DNA of 64,000 nt, from the NCBI RefSeq assembly GCF_000021805.1, contig NC_011726.1, positions 1,612,001-1,676,000 of the forward strand. The letters are read 5' to 3'. The position numbers and the translations under genes were made by a program. Source of the stretch: Rippkaea orientalis PCC 8801. GTDB lineage: Bacteria > Cyanobacteriota > Cyanobacteriia > Cyanobacteriales > Microcystaceae. Of this stretch, positions 8,643 through 17,399 are shown piece after piece (position 1 is the first letter of the stretch; the number at the start of each line of letters is the position of its first letter). Below the pieces are notes generated by a model that saw only the letters and a list, made by a program, of their open reading frames with translations, had not been told where the DNA came from and made no database searches.

Positions 8643-9951
8643 CCGAACACGCAGACAACTAGCGGGTTGGTACATTTTAGTGATGGGTTTACTCTTAAGT
8701 ATCTGTGGAGTTGCCCTGTATCAGGTGGTGATTTACTCTCAAGAGTACATTTTAAGACAAAAGCTGCAATCTTTATCTGGGGCTTTGCATGACAGCATTG
8801 AACCTTTTTTAGAAGAACCGGCTCAGATGAATGATAATGTTAAAAAACTTTTACCAGGTTTGTGTTTAAAAGGAGAAGTTTGCCCACTGACGAGGGATGT
8901 TGAGAGACGACACATTGCTGGAGTGTTTCAGCAGGAGGGTTATTATCTTCGTTTGACTACGCTTTCTGGGCAAGTTCTGGCAACTGTTGGACAACAGCCA
9001 GTTGGGATTAATGGGAAGATTTCAACAGAATTCTGGCAACGTCTTGAGAATAGCGAAGGTCAGTCGTTTTATCAAATTTCCGTACTTCTACGAACTCATA
9101 CTGGAGCAAGTTGGGGGTATTTGCAGATTGGACGCTCACTGGTTGAGTGGAACAATTATTTGACGATTCTGCGACTTCTTCTGATATTGGGTTTACCCTT
9201 TGCAATGCTTTTGATTGGTGGAGCGAGTTGGTGGTTGTCTGGATTAGCGATGCGACCTATTTACGAATCTTATCGTCAAATGCAACAATTTACCTCAGAT
9301 GCTGCTCATGAGCTACGAACCCCTCTCGCTGTTTTGCAAAGCTCAATTGAAGAAATGCGACTAGCGAAGGATTTGGAAGAAGTTTCGCTGAATTTAGAGA
9401 TGATGGAGCGACAAAATTTTCGCCTCTTCAGTTTAGTAAAAGATTTGTTGCTCATTTCTCGCATCGATCAACAAAGCGTTCTGACTAATATTCAACCTTG
9501 CTGTTTAAACGAGTTGATTATTGATTTGGTGGAAGAATTGCAAGAGTTAGCACTTTCAGCCAGAGTAACGTTAACGGCAGATTTATTGATTGGCGAATCT
9601 ATCCTAATTAACGGTGAGCCATCCCAGTTATATCGTATGGTATCCAATTTAATTACGAACGGGATTCAGTATACTCCATCGGGTGGTCAAATAACTGTTA
9701 CCCTTACTAGCACCGAACATAATGTTCTAATTCAGGTTCAAGATACAGGGATTGGGATTTCTCCAGAGGAATTACCTCTCATTTTTGATCGTTTCTACCG
9801 AACCCAAAGCGATCGTGCTAGAAGTACCGGGGGGGCGGGTTTAGGATTATCGATCGCATCTGCGATCGCCCATGCTCATAAAGGTAGTATCAAAGTACAC
9901 AGTCAATTAGGTAAAGGAAGTTTATTTACTATTGAGTTACCCTTAAATTGA
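8620..9951 (+). CDS. Sensor histidine kinase (RppB/NrsS-like)
   Basis: Membrane sensor kinase of 443 residues. Two helices (about 14-38 and 183-208) flank a periplasmic region of about 145 residues that holds a cysteine pair (C82, C88; LCLKGEVCPL) which could bind metal or form a disulfide. The dimerisation domain has H230 in DAAHELRTPLA. The catalytic domain shows the N box (NLITNGIQYT), DTGIGIS and the GLGLSIA G2 box. It overlaps the regulator gene, so the two form a cognate pair. The metal sensed is not evident. Confidence 0.92.
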   Translation: MNQNQIFNRTRRQLAGWYILVMGLLLSICGVALYQVVIYSQEYILRQKLQSLSGALHDSIEPFLEEPAQMNDNVKKLLPGLCLKGEVCPLTRDVERRHIAGVFQQEGYYLRLTTLSGQVLATVGQQPVGINGKISTEFWQRLENSEGQSFYQISVLLRTHTGASWGYLQIGRSLVEWNNYLTILRLLLILGLPFAMLLIGGASWWLSGLAMRPIYESYRQMQQFTSDAAHELRTPLAVLQSSIEEMRLAKDLEEVSLNLEMMERQNFRLFSLVKDLLLISRIDQQSVLTNIQPCCLNELIIDLVEELQELALSARVTLTADLLIGESILINGEPSQLYRMVSNLITNGIQYTPSGGQITVTLTSTEHNVLIQVQDTGIGISPEELPLIFDRFYRTQSDRARSTGGAGLGLSIASAIAHAHKGSIKVHSQLGKGSLFTIELPLN

Positions 9952-9998
9952 ATTCAACTAATTAACAATTTCTGATTCTACAAGAAGAAGCCCAATAA

Positions 9999-10436
9999 TC
10001 AATTATCCTCTGAGTTTCCTAACACTAATCGTTGACGAATACTCTCTAAATGAGCACAATTATCGATGGGAAATCGAGGTAAGGGTAATTCATTATTCGG
10101 CCAGCTAGGTAAATCAAAACAAGGGCAACAGGTAGAAGAAATTCCGGCCGTTGTAATGGGAAAAGGCATCCGACACCGTGCACAGTCAATCAGTTCCCAT
10201 TGGGGACTTAATAATTCTTGAATCGTTTGTTCTGTTCCTTCTAAATAGCAATCAGCATCGGTTGTGAGAATATATTGCCAAAAGCTTTCAAATTCAGAGG
10301 AATAGCTATTTCCTTCAAAAATTTTGCTCGGACATAAGGCTTGTTGATGCTTGGGGAGTAACACTTTTTTACCTAATTGAAACCAATGGGCTAAATAGTG
10401 TTTTACTTGTTCTTCCGAAGCCATATTCATAGACAT
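9999..10436 (-). CDS. Conserved cyanobacterial hypothetical, Cys-rich centre
   Basis: 145 residues that I cannot assign to a named family. Visible features are an N-terminal helical part, a central zinc-ribbon-like arrangement (DCARCRMPFP ... STCCPCFDLP) and a Trp- and Pro-containing C-terminal half. It has no signal peptide or membrane segment, so it is probably cytosolic. It lies between the kinase (convergent) and cobU, which is 77 bases upstream on the same strand. Confidence 0.65.
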   Translation of the reverse strand: MSMNMASEEQVKHYLAHWFQLGKKVLLPKHQQALCPSKIFEGNSYSSEFESFWQYILTTDADCYLEGTEQTIQELLSPQWELIDCARCRMPFPITTAGISSTCCPCFDLPSWPNNELPLPRFPIDNCAHLESIRQRLVLGNSEDN

Positions 10437-10513
10437 TTTGTCATTGATTAGTTAATCCTATGCTAACATTTGTGAGGTTGATTGGATAGCATTCATAATT
10501 TCTAATTCATAAT

Positions 10514-11071
10514 TCAAGGTAGGAGCTCTCCGATTAGGCTAAGATTAAGGGCGTGTCCTCCTGTAACGAGATAGACGGGGTTAGCGATCGCCCCAATTTG
10601 TCGAATAAGGCTTCCTAGGCGATCGCGGAAGGTTCGTCCCAAGGGATAGGCAGGAACCACGCCCCATCCAGTTTCTTCTGCTACCATAATGATATCTAAG
10701 GGCGTTTTTTGTAGGTTTTCGAGCAATTGATCGGTGATTTCCTTCCAAGTATCATTATCTTGTTCTAAACTGTTAGCTACCCACGTTCCCAAGGAGTCTA
10801 TCAAGAGGCAATGGGGCGACTTGATGCTGTCTAGAATAGCGGATAGATCATAGGGAATACAGTGGGTTTCCCAGTCAGGAGGACGACGCTTTTGGTGTTG
10901 GGCAATTCTGGACTGCCATTCAGGATCATCGGGGTTTTCTAGGGCAGTTGCTACATAAATGACGGGTTTGTTCAATTTTTGGGCTAAAGTTTCAGCCCAC
11001 TGACTTTTACCCGAACGGGTTGCCCCGGTTACTAAAATCAGTTGTCGTGTTGATGGTATTAATTGAGTCAT
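10514..11071 (-). CDS. cobU: Adenosylcobinamide kinase / cobinamide-phosphate guanylyltransferase
   Basis: Bifunctional enzyme of the cobalamin nucleotide-loop assembly pathway: phosphorylates adenosylcobinamide and attaches GMP. The P-loop GATRSGKSQ lies at residues 15-23. The conserved SRIAQHQKRRPPDWET, LLIDSLGTWVAN and VAEETGWGVVP stretches follow in family order, and 185 residues is the usual length. No other cobalamin genes are nearby. Confidence 0.95.
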   Translation of the reverse strand: MTQLIPSTRQLILVTGATRSGKSQWAETLAQKLNKPVIYVATALENPDDPEWQSRIAQHQKRRPPDWETHCIPYDLSAILDSIKSPHCLLIDSLGTWVANSLEQDNDTWKEITDQLLENLQKTPLDIIMVAEETGWGVVPAYPLGRTFRDRLGSLIRQIGAIANPVYLVTGGHALNLSLIGELLP

Positions 11072-11141
11072 TTAAAGTTATTGTAAATTGGTTAATGGCT
11101 GAACTTTTTGGCGGGTAAAAATAGATGAAATTTAGCTTTTT

Positions 11142-11158
11142 GGTGGGCATTGCCCACC
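11142..11158. repeat. Dispersed palindrome GGTGGGCA-T-TGCCCACC
   Basis: Perfect eight-base-pair palindrome followed by CTACTTAG, in the gap between cobU and fmt. The same core is present at 29084-29100. Confidence 0.75.
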
Positions 11159-11207
11159 CTACTTAGTTTTAAACTATACTATTTTTAATTGCTAATTACC
11201 TAACTCT

Positions 11208-12206
11208 ATGAAGATTATTTTTTTGGGAACTCCTCAATTTGCTATTCCTACCTTACAAAAATTATTAGATCATCCTGATTTTGACGTGATAGGTGTTGTT
11301 ACTCAACCCGACAAACGACGGGGAAGAGGTAATCAATTAATCCCCTCCCCTATCAAAAAAATTGCCCTAGAACACGGGTTAACTGTCTGGCAGCCGAAAA
11401 ACCTCAAAAAAGCAAGAACAACCCTCTCACAGCTTAAGGAAGCCCAAGCAGATGCTTTTGTTGTTGTTGCCTACGGTCAACTACTTTCTTCTGAGATTTT
11501 AGCCATGCCTAAACTCGGTTGTATTAACGTTCATGGTTCAATTTTACCCCAATATCGGGGGGCTGCGCCGATTCAATGGAGTATTTATCACGGAGACAAA
11601 GAAACAGGTATTACTACTATGTTAATGGATGAGGGCATGGACACAGGAGCCATGTTAATCAAAGCTTATACTCCTATTCACTTATTAGATAATGCCCATG
11701 AACTTGCAGAAAAGTTAGCTGAACAAGGGGCAGACTTATTAATAGAAACCTTACAAAAACTGAAATTAGGAGATATTACAGCAACGGCTCAAGATAATGA
11801 CCAAGCAACCTATGCTCCTTTAATTGAAAAATCGGATTATGTTGTTGATTGGACAAAATCTGCGATCGCTATTCATAATCAAATCCGTGCGTTTTATCCT
11901 AATTGTGTGGCAACTTTTCGTAATCAATCTCTAAAAATCATGGCAACTATTCCCCTAGGAGATACTTATTGGGAACAGTTACCCGAAGAGTTTCAAAAGC
12001 TACAACAACAAACAACAATGTTAGCTAATATTAAAGGAAAAACTGGAGAAGTGGTTAGTATTATTAAAAATTTTGGTGCAGTTATTCAAACAGGAGAGGG
12101 ACTATTATTATTAAAAGAAGTGCAGTTATCAGGCAAACGTCAACAGTCGGGTTGGGATTTTGTTAACGGGACTCGTTTAGAAGTAGGAGAAATAATAACG
12201 TCATGA
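11208..12206 (+). CDS. fmt: Methionyl-tRNA formyltransferase
   Basis: Formylates initiator Met-tRNA with 10-formyl-THF. The N-terminal catalytic domain has the signature [18 protein letters not shown] with the active-site Asn/His, and the aspartate in [11 protein letters not shown]. The C-terminal OB-like domain follows (about 205-330). The 332 residues match the family. It is divergent from cobU, and a dispersed palindrome lies in the 136-base gap between them. Confidence 0.97.
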   Translation: MKIIFLGTPQFAIPTLQKLLDHPDFDVIGVVTQPDKRRGRGNQLIPSPIKKIALEHGLTVWQPKNLKKARTTLSQLKEAQADAFVVVAYGQLLSSEILAMPKLGCINVHGSILPQYRGAAPIQWSIYHGDKETGITTMLMDEGMDTGAMLIKAYTPIHLLDNAHELAEKLAEQGADLLIETLQKLKLGDITATAQDNDQATYAPLIEKSDYVVDWTKSAIAIHNQIRAFYPNCVATFRNQSLKIMATIPLGDTYWEQLPEEFQKLQQQTTMLANIKGKTGEVVSIIKNFGAVIQTGEGLLLLKEVQLSGKRQQSGWDFVNGTRLEVGEIITS

Positions 12207-12280
12207 CTATGATTTTTGTGATTATTTGATTGACTATGATTTTTTTGTTTCTACCTGACTTATGTTCTACTAAATTTTGA

Positions 12281-13240
12281 CTACTTCATCAGGTTCACAC
12301 AATTGATTAATAAACATTCCCAAACTAAGCGAGGTTGAACATAGGATAAAAGAGCTTGATGAGCCTTTTCTAATTGTTCTAATAAAGGTTTATTTCTTGT
12401 CTGGTTCCAATGGTAATATTGAAGATAATTAATTAACCATAATTGAGCTTGGGTATCTAATTCTTGACTAATGGTTTTTGCTAAGTCTAAAGCACCTAAA
12501 ATGGAAGAGGGTAATTGTTGTAACTTTTGACGTAATTCTAGAGGGATGGTTTGTAATTGTTGATGAACTGCGATCGCTTCCCCTGGACTCCCTTGAGCTA
12601 AGGCTAACACTTCAGTATTATTCAAAATTTCCCCTTGTCCTTGTTCGGTTAAAACTGTCTTTAAGTCTTCTTCAGACAATCGATAAAAAGGAATTTTTTG
12701 ACAACGAGAAACTAAAGTAGCAAGCAAAGTATCGACACTAGGAGCCATTAAAATTAACGTTGCTTGTCCGGGTTCTTCTAAAGTTTTTAGTAACGCATTG
12801 GCTGCTGCTTCTGTCATCGATTGAGCCGCTTCGATAACTACTAAAGCACGGGATGCTTCTAAGGGAGGACGGTTAAGAAATCGAGTAATTTCCCGAATTT
12901 GTTCAATACGAATTTGAGGGGGAGCTTTGCGTTTTACCCCTAGTTTTTCTGCTTCTTGAGCCGTAATTAATTGCCCTTGATGTTGATAGGAAGGTTCCAC
13001 CCACAATAAGTCAGGATGATTACCTTGAATAACTCGTTTTGATACTAATAGTTGTTGTTCAGGGGAAAGATTCAAAGACAGCAAAGCTTCGCTGAAACAT
13101 TTAGCAGCTAAACTTCGTCCTATACCAACAGGTCCAACAAATAAATACGCGGTGGCAATACGATTTTTAGCGATCGCTTGTTGGAGGAGTTCTACTGCTT
13201 GAGGCTGTCCCCGTAATTGTCGAAAATAGTTGATACTCAT
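12281..13240 (-). CDS. holB: DNA polymerase III delta' subunit
   Basis: Clamp-loader subunit of 319 residues with an AAA+ fold. It carries a degenerate P-loop (VGPVGIGRSLA, Arg for Lys) as in non-ATPase delta' subunits. The sensor-region motif LLKTLEEPGQATLILMA and SRCQKIPF are clear. Usual zinc-module cysteines are not evident. ATG at 13240 is used; a TTG one codon upstream is unnecessary. It is convergent with fmt. Confidence 0.93.
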   Translation of the reverse strand: MSINYFRQLRGQPQAVELLQQAIAKNRIATAYLFVGPVGIGRSLAAKCFSEALLSLNLSPEQQLLVSKRVIQGNHPDLLWVEPSYQHQGQLITAQEAEKLGVKRKAPPQIRIEQIREITRFLNRPPLEASRALVVIEAAQSMTEAAANALLKTLEEPGQATLILMAPSVDTLLATLVSRCQKIPFYRLSEEDLKTVLTEQGQGEILNNTEVLALAQGSPGEAIAVHQQLQTIPLELRQKLQQLPSSILGALDLAKTISQELDTQAQLWLINYLQYYHWNQTRNKPLLEQLEKAHQALLSYVQPRLVWECLLINCVNLMK

Positions 13241-13293
13241 CAAGATAACAACGGTTAAATCAATAAATTTATTAAATTAGGAATTTTCAATTT

Positions 13294-13641
13294 ATGGCTC
13301 GTTATACGTCTTCTTATCTAGTGAATGCTTCCTTAAACGAAATTCCTACCGTTCTTGTTAACATTCTAGAATCCTGTGGATTTGAGCTAGTTTATCAAGC
13401 GGTTGATTATATGATGGCACGAGAAATTCCCGGCCAAGTTTCTTATTCTAAATTAGTGGTCATTGAAGTCCTCATTGATAGCACTAAAGCTAAGGCAAAG
13501 GAAGTTCCGATTACTTGGGTGGTCAAAAATGACGAATTACCGCTACAAATGAATAATCACTGTCAGCAACGATTTGAACAAATTCAACAGACTATTAGTG
13601 AAGATAAACAATGGCATCTGATCGCTTCTGTGGCTAATTAA
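13294..13641 (+). CDS. Conserved cyanobacterial hypothetical protein
   Basis: 115 residues, soluble, with no signal peptide. The mixed alpha/beta pattern (SYLVNASLNEIPTVLVNILESC at the start, QVSYSKLVVIEVLIDST in the middle) suggests a small ferredoxin-like or lipid-shuttle-like fold, but I recognise no family. It starts 53 bases from holB, divergently, and is convergent with the FHA gene. Confidence 0.6.
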   Translation: MARYTSSYLVNASLNEIPTVLVNILESCGFELVYQAVDYMMAREIPGQVSYSKLVVIEVLIDSTKAKAKEVPITWVVKNDELPLQMNNHCQQRFEQIQQTISEDKQWHLIASVAN

Positions 13642-13664
13642 CGTTAGCTTAATGGCCTTAAAAT

Positions 13665-14114
13665 TTACTCATATTCAATAGTATCATCGCCATATTCCAT
13701 CATTGAAGGATCGATTAAGGTAATATCAAAAGGATCATTCGTTGGCATCGTCGGAGGATGATCAAATTGACGATATTGGTAGATCGCAAAGACTTGAGGT
13801 CCAAAAACCACTTCATCCCCATGTTTTAAGTCATGGCAGGGCTCTTTAACTCCATTAATGAGTAGTCCGTTGGCACTGGGTTTACGGTGACTGTCTCCAT
13901 CGACAATTTGATAATAACTCACCCCTTGTGAGTCTTCTTTGCGGTATAACATGGCATGGTAGCGAGATACAAACTGAGAACGCAGACGGATATCACATTC
14001 TGGTGATCGACCTATCGTATAGGTCGATTTTCTTAAGAGAATCTGTTGTCTGCCTTTGTCGTCCTCAATAATTAAAAAATGCTCTTGTTTGGAGAGTAAA
14101 GGTTGGCCAGCCAT
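13665..14114 (-). CDS. FHA-domain protein
   Basis: Forkhead-associated, phosphothreonine-binding protein of 149 residues. The core shows YTIGRSPECDIRL then FVSRYHAMLYR, with the conserved Arg, Ser and His of the binding loops at about residues 35-53, then ANGLLINGVKEPCHDLKHGDEVVFGP. The C-terminus is an acidic tail. Its partner is probably a Ser/Thr-phosphorylated protein encoded elsewhere. Confidence 0.9.
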   Translation of the reverse strand: MAGQPLLSKQEHFLIIEDDKGRQQILLRKSTYTIGRSPECDIRLRSQFVSRYHAMLYRKEDSQGVSYYQIVDGDSHRKPSANGLLINGVKEPCHDLKHGDEVVFGPQVFAIYQYRQFDHPPTMPTNDPFDITLIDPSMMEYGDDTIEYE

Positions 14115-14346
14115 CGCATTAAGGGGTTAAAATTAACACTCTTTAAGGACATTTAATATGAAATCGTATTAAACCCGTATACAAAGTCATCTTATTAATT
14201 TTATAGCACAACGCAGTATGTTCAAAACTTCTATTTTTAAATAATAGATGTAGAACGACTCGGTCTTTTTAAATGCCATCAAGAAATTCCCTGGGCATTT
14301 TGTGCTGTGCTTGATAGAGTAAAAATGTAGTTGTTTAGGTCTTAAA

Positions 14347-14760
14347 CTATGATTGTTCTAAGGTAAATTGAATCTGTTGACCAAAAGAAATTTCTAAGGT
14401 ATGACCATCTGGATCACGTAAATAAGCCCAATAACCAACAGGAGAACCCCAATCATTAGGACCATCGATTAAAATTCCCTCTGCTAAGGCTTGTTGGCAA
14501 TAGGCATCGACCAGTTCTCGACTTTTTAGGGCAACCCCTAGATGAAAATTGGGCACAAGTTGGCTATTCACTTGAGGAGTTTTTACTAAAACAATCACAA
14601 AAGGCCGTGTTAAATCACTTATCCAAGCTACATCAACTTGCGTTGTTTCATCAACTCGACGATGGACAATTTTCATTGAGGCATATTTTTGATAAAAAGT
14701 AATACTTTTATCAATATTGGTTACTTCTAAAGCAATATGAGTTAACCCTAAATCAGACAT
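14347..14760 (-). CDS. VOC-family (glyoxalase/dioxygenase-like) protein
   Basis: 137 residues with two beta-alpha-beta-beta-beta modules. The metal-ligand positions are recognisable: GLTHIALEV at the start, and DPDGHTLEISF near the end. The substrate is not predictable. It lies 27 bases downstream of the copper ATPase gene on the same strand, so the two may be co-transcribed. Confidence 0.85.
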   Translation of the reverse strand: MSDLGLTHIALEVTNIDKSITFYQKYASMKIVHRRVDETTQVDVAWISDLTRPFVIVLVKTPQVNSQLVPNFHLGVALKSRELVDAYCQQALAEGILIDGPNDWGSPVGYWAYLRDPDGHTLEISFGQQIQFTLEQS

Positions 14761-14786
14761 TTTTTCCTCAATATAATCTCAAAAAA

Positions 14787-17168
14787 CTATCTTGAATTAG
14801 CTACAGTCGCATCAGGAAATTGACGGCGAAGTAATAAAGAATTAGTAACGACAGTAATCGAACTGCAAGCCATAAGAGCCCCGGCTAACGCTGGACTCAA
14901 TACAAGGCTAAAGGTAGGGAGTAGCAGTCCCGCAGCAACAGGAATGGCAAGGGTATTATATCCCAACGCCCATAACAAATTTTGACGGATTTTGTAGAAC
15001 GTAGCCAAACTGAGGTCGATCGCCTGGACGACATCTAACAAACGAGTCCCCATTAACACGATATCTGCCGTCTCTAAGGCTACTTCAGTCGCTCCCTGTA
15101 AGGAAATACCTAGATCAGCTTGTGCTAATGCTGGGGCATCATTGATCCCATCTCCGATCATCGCCACTTTTCGAGGGGGAGTGTGGGAAGAGGGGAGAGT
15201 TTTACTGTTGCCGTGTTGAAGGTGTTCAATAAGACTGGCTTTCTGTTGGGGTCGAACTTGGGCAAAAACTTGGGTAATGCCTAACTGTTGGGCGATCGCT
15301 TGGGCAACACTGAGGCGATCGCCTGTTACTAAAATCACCTCTAGTCCCCTTTCTTGAAGACGGGTGACGGTTTCTTGGGCATCGGGGCGTAAATTATCTT
15401 TTAGGGCTAACAGTCCTTGCAATTCTCCGTCAACGGCTAAATACACCAAGGTTTTGCTCACATCCGTCAATGGATCTGTTCCTTCAACCCTAATACCCTG
15501 TTCTTTCAACCAGTCTTCATTCCCCAACAGAACAGACTCGCCTTCTACCATTGCCCTGACTCCTCGTCCAGCTTCAGTGTAGAAATTATCTGCTTTGAGT
15601 AGGGGTAAATTTTGCGTTTGAGCCGCTTCTAAAATAGCTAAGGCTAGGGGATGGTTTGTACCACTTTCGACCGTTGCAGCCCATTGTAGCAGCCTTTGGG
15701 GGCTTATTTGGGTTAGGGGTATACAGTCGGTGACGGTGGGATGGCCGACCGTTAAGGTTCCGGTTTTGTCGAAGACGATAGCATCGAGTTGATGGACTTT
15801 TTCGAGTACATCTCCTCCTTTGATGAGTAACCCTCGTTCTGCGCCGATGCCTGTTCCGACTAGAATAGCGGTGGGAGTGGCTAACCCTAAAGCGCAGGGA
15901 CAGGCCACGACTAGGACAGCGATCGCTAATTTTAAACTTAACACCACGGGTGAAGTTATCATGATCATCCCGTGATGTTCGATGGTGGTTAACACTTGGG
16001 GATAGAGTTGGGTTCCGATGCTTACCCAAAACACAAAGGTTAATAAAGCGACTGCCATCACCCCGTAGGCGAAATAACCGGCCACGGTATCGGCAAACTG
16101 TTGAATGGGGGCCTTGCGGGTTTGGGCATCTTCAACGGAGGCGATAATCTGGGCTAAGGTGGTATTATTGCCGATACGAGTGGCTTTGATAGCGATCGCC
16201 CCTGACTGGTTGAGGGTTCCGCCGATCACTCCATCTCCGGGTTGTTTGGCAACGGGTAAGGACTCCCCCGTCACTAACGACTCATCGATGAGGGTTTCTC
16301 CGACGACGACTTCTCCATCGACGGGAATTTTTTCCCCTGGTAATACCCGTAACCATTCCCCGACTTTGACCTGTTCGACGGGAATTTCGATGCTAGAGGG
16401 ATCATTTGCGAAGGGATCGCCAATTAACCGCGCGACGGACGGTTGGAGGGCAATTAAGGCTTCTAAGGCTGCTGAGGCGCGACTTCTGGCTTCTGCTTCT
16501 AGGGTACGTCCTAAGAGGATAAACCCCAATAACATCACGGGTTCCTCAAAAAAACACTCCCAACCTAACTGGGGGAAGAATAGGGCAATACTGCTGGCAA
16601 AATAAGCACTAAGGGTTCCTAACCCGACTAAGGTGTTCATATTAGCCATGCCATGACGCAAGCCTCGTACACCGTCTATAATAATCTCTCTCCCTGGAAT
16701 TAATAGGGCTAAGGTGGCTAACCCTGCATGAAACCAAATGTTACTGACAAGAGGTACGGTTGGTCCTCCTAAATGTTGCAGATGTCCCAGTCCTGAAAGC
16801 AGTAATAAAATAGCTGCGGTGACTAATTTCCAGAGATTTTGCTTTTTTTCTGCTTGTTTGCGTTGAACTGCGTTGAGATGGGTTTCTTTAACCGTGATAC
16901 CTTGGGAGTTGCGTAAATTGGCGGGAAAGCCAACGGTTGTCAGTTTTTGGGCTAAATTTTGCGGTTCAACTTCCCCTGAGACATACTTAACGACGGCTAC
17001 TTCAGTAATGAGGTTAACACAAGCAGAGATGACTCCAGACTGTTGCGCGAGTTGTTTTTCGACTGCTTTGACGCATCCAGCGCATTTCATCCCTTGTACG
17101 TCGAGGGTAACGGTTTCGAGATGGGTTTCGTTAGTAATTGTTTCAGGTTTGGGGGACAGTTGCACCAT
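14787..17168 (-). CDS. Copper-translocating P1B-type ATPase (CtaA/PacS/CopA)
   Basis: ATP-driven Cu(I) transporter of 793 residues. One N-terminal heavy-metal domain carries GMKCAGC (26-32). It is followed by eight predicted helices, the CPC metal-entry motif at 423-425, the phosphorylated D467 in DKTGT, TGES in the actuator and GDGINDAPAL in the hinge. Cyanobacteria use two such pumps, CtaA (import) and PacS (thylakoid delivery), and sequence reading alone does not separate them. An alternative TTG at 17228 was rejected because its extension is not family-like. Confidence 0.93.
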   Translation of the reverse strand: MVQLSPKPETITNETHLETVTLDVQGMKCAGCVKAVEKQLAQQSGVISACVNLITEVAVVKYVSGEVEPQNLAQKLTTVGFPANLRNSQGITVKETHLNAVQRKQAEKKQNLWKLVTAAILLLLSGLGHLQHLGGPTVPLVSNIWFHAGLATLALLIPGREIIIDGVRGLRHGMANMNTLVGLGTLSAYFASSIALFFPQLGWECFFEEPVMLLGFILLGRTLEAEARSRASAALEALIALQPSVARLIGDPFANDPSSIEIPVEQVKVGEWLRVLPGEKIPVDGEVVVGETLIDESLVTGESLPVAKQPGDGVIGGTLNQSGAIAIKATRIGNNTTLAQIIASVEDAQTRKAPIQQFADTVAGYFAYGVMAVALLTFVFWVSIGTQLYPQVLTTIEHHGMIMITSPVVLSLKLAIAVLVVACPCALGLATPTAILVGTGIGAERGLLIKGGDVLEKVHQLDAIVFDKTGTLTVGHPTVTDCIPLTQISPQRLLQWAATVESGTNHPLALAILEAAQTQNLPLLKADNFYTEAGRGVRAMVEGESVLLGNEDWLKEQGIRVEGTDPLTDVSKTLVYLAVDGELQGLLALKDNLRPDAQETVTRLQERGLEVILVTGDRLSVAQAIAQQLGITQVFAQVRPQQKASLIEHLQHGNSKTLPSSHTPPRKVAMIGDGINDAPALAQADLGISLQGATEVALETADIVLMGTRLLDVVQAIDLSLATFYKIRQNLLWALGYNTLAIPVAAGLLLPTFSLVLSPALAGALMACSSITVVTNSLLLRRQFPDATVANSR

Positions 17169-17399
17169 ATTTAGGGAATAGTTAATAGTTGATAGTCTTG
17201 AGAACTGTACTTTTTTAATTCTACTCAATCGAGTAAAATATGACGTATTTCTAGAGAATTCCTTTAACTTTCTCTTAAAAACCAGAGATCTTTAAACTTT
17301 GAGATCTGATATTGATCATGTCATCATTATTAGCTCAATCTCTAAAAATCGGTTATAGTTAAGCTAAAAAATCATCAAATTTACATAAAACTATTAGAA

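Noticed and set aside
10937-11208. Possible cobalamin riboswitch before cobU
   Set aside because: The gap is only 136 bases, holds a dispersed palindrome, and shows no B12-box-like sequence.
12200-12280. Direct repeat GACTATGATTTTT in the convergent fmt/holB gap
   Set aside because: Two short T-rich copies only, easily explained by slippage; not reported as a feature.
15586-16605. Long frames (147 and 166 residues) within the copper ATPase gene
   Set aside because: Both overlap the P-type ATPase core; Arg/Ser-rich or Thr/Pro-rich shadow composition.
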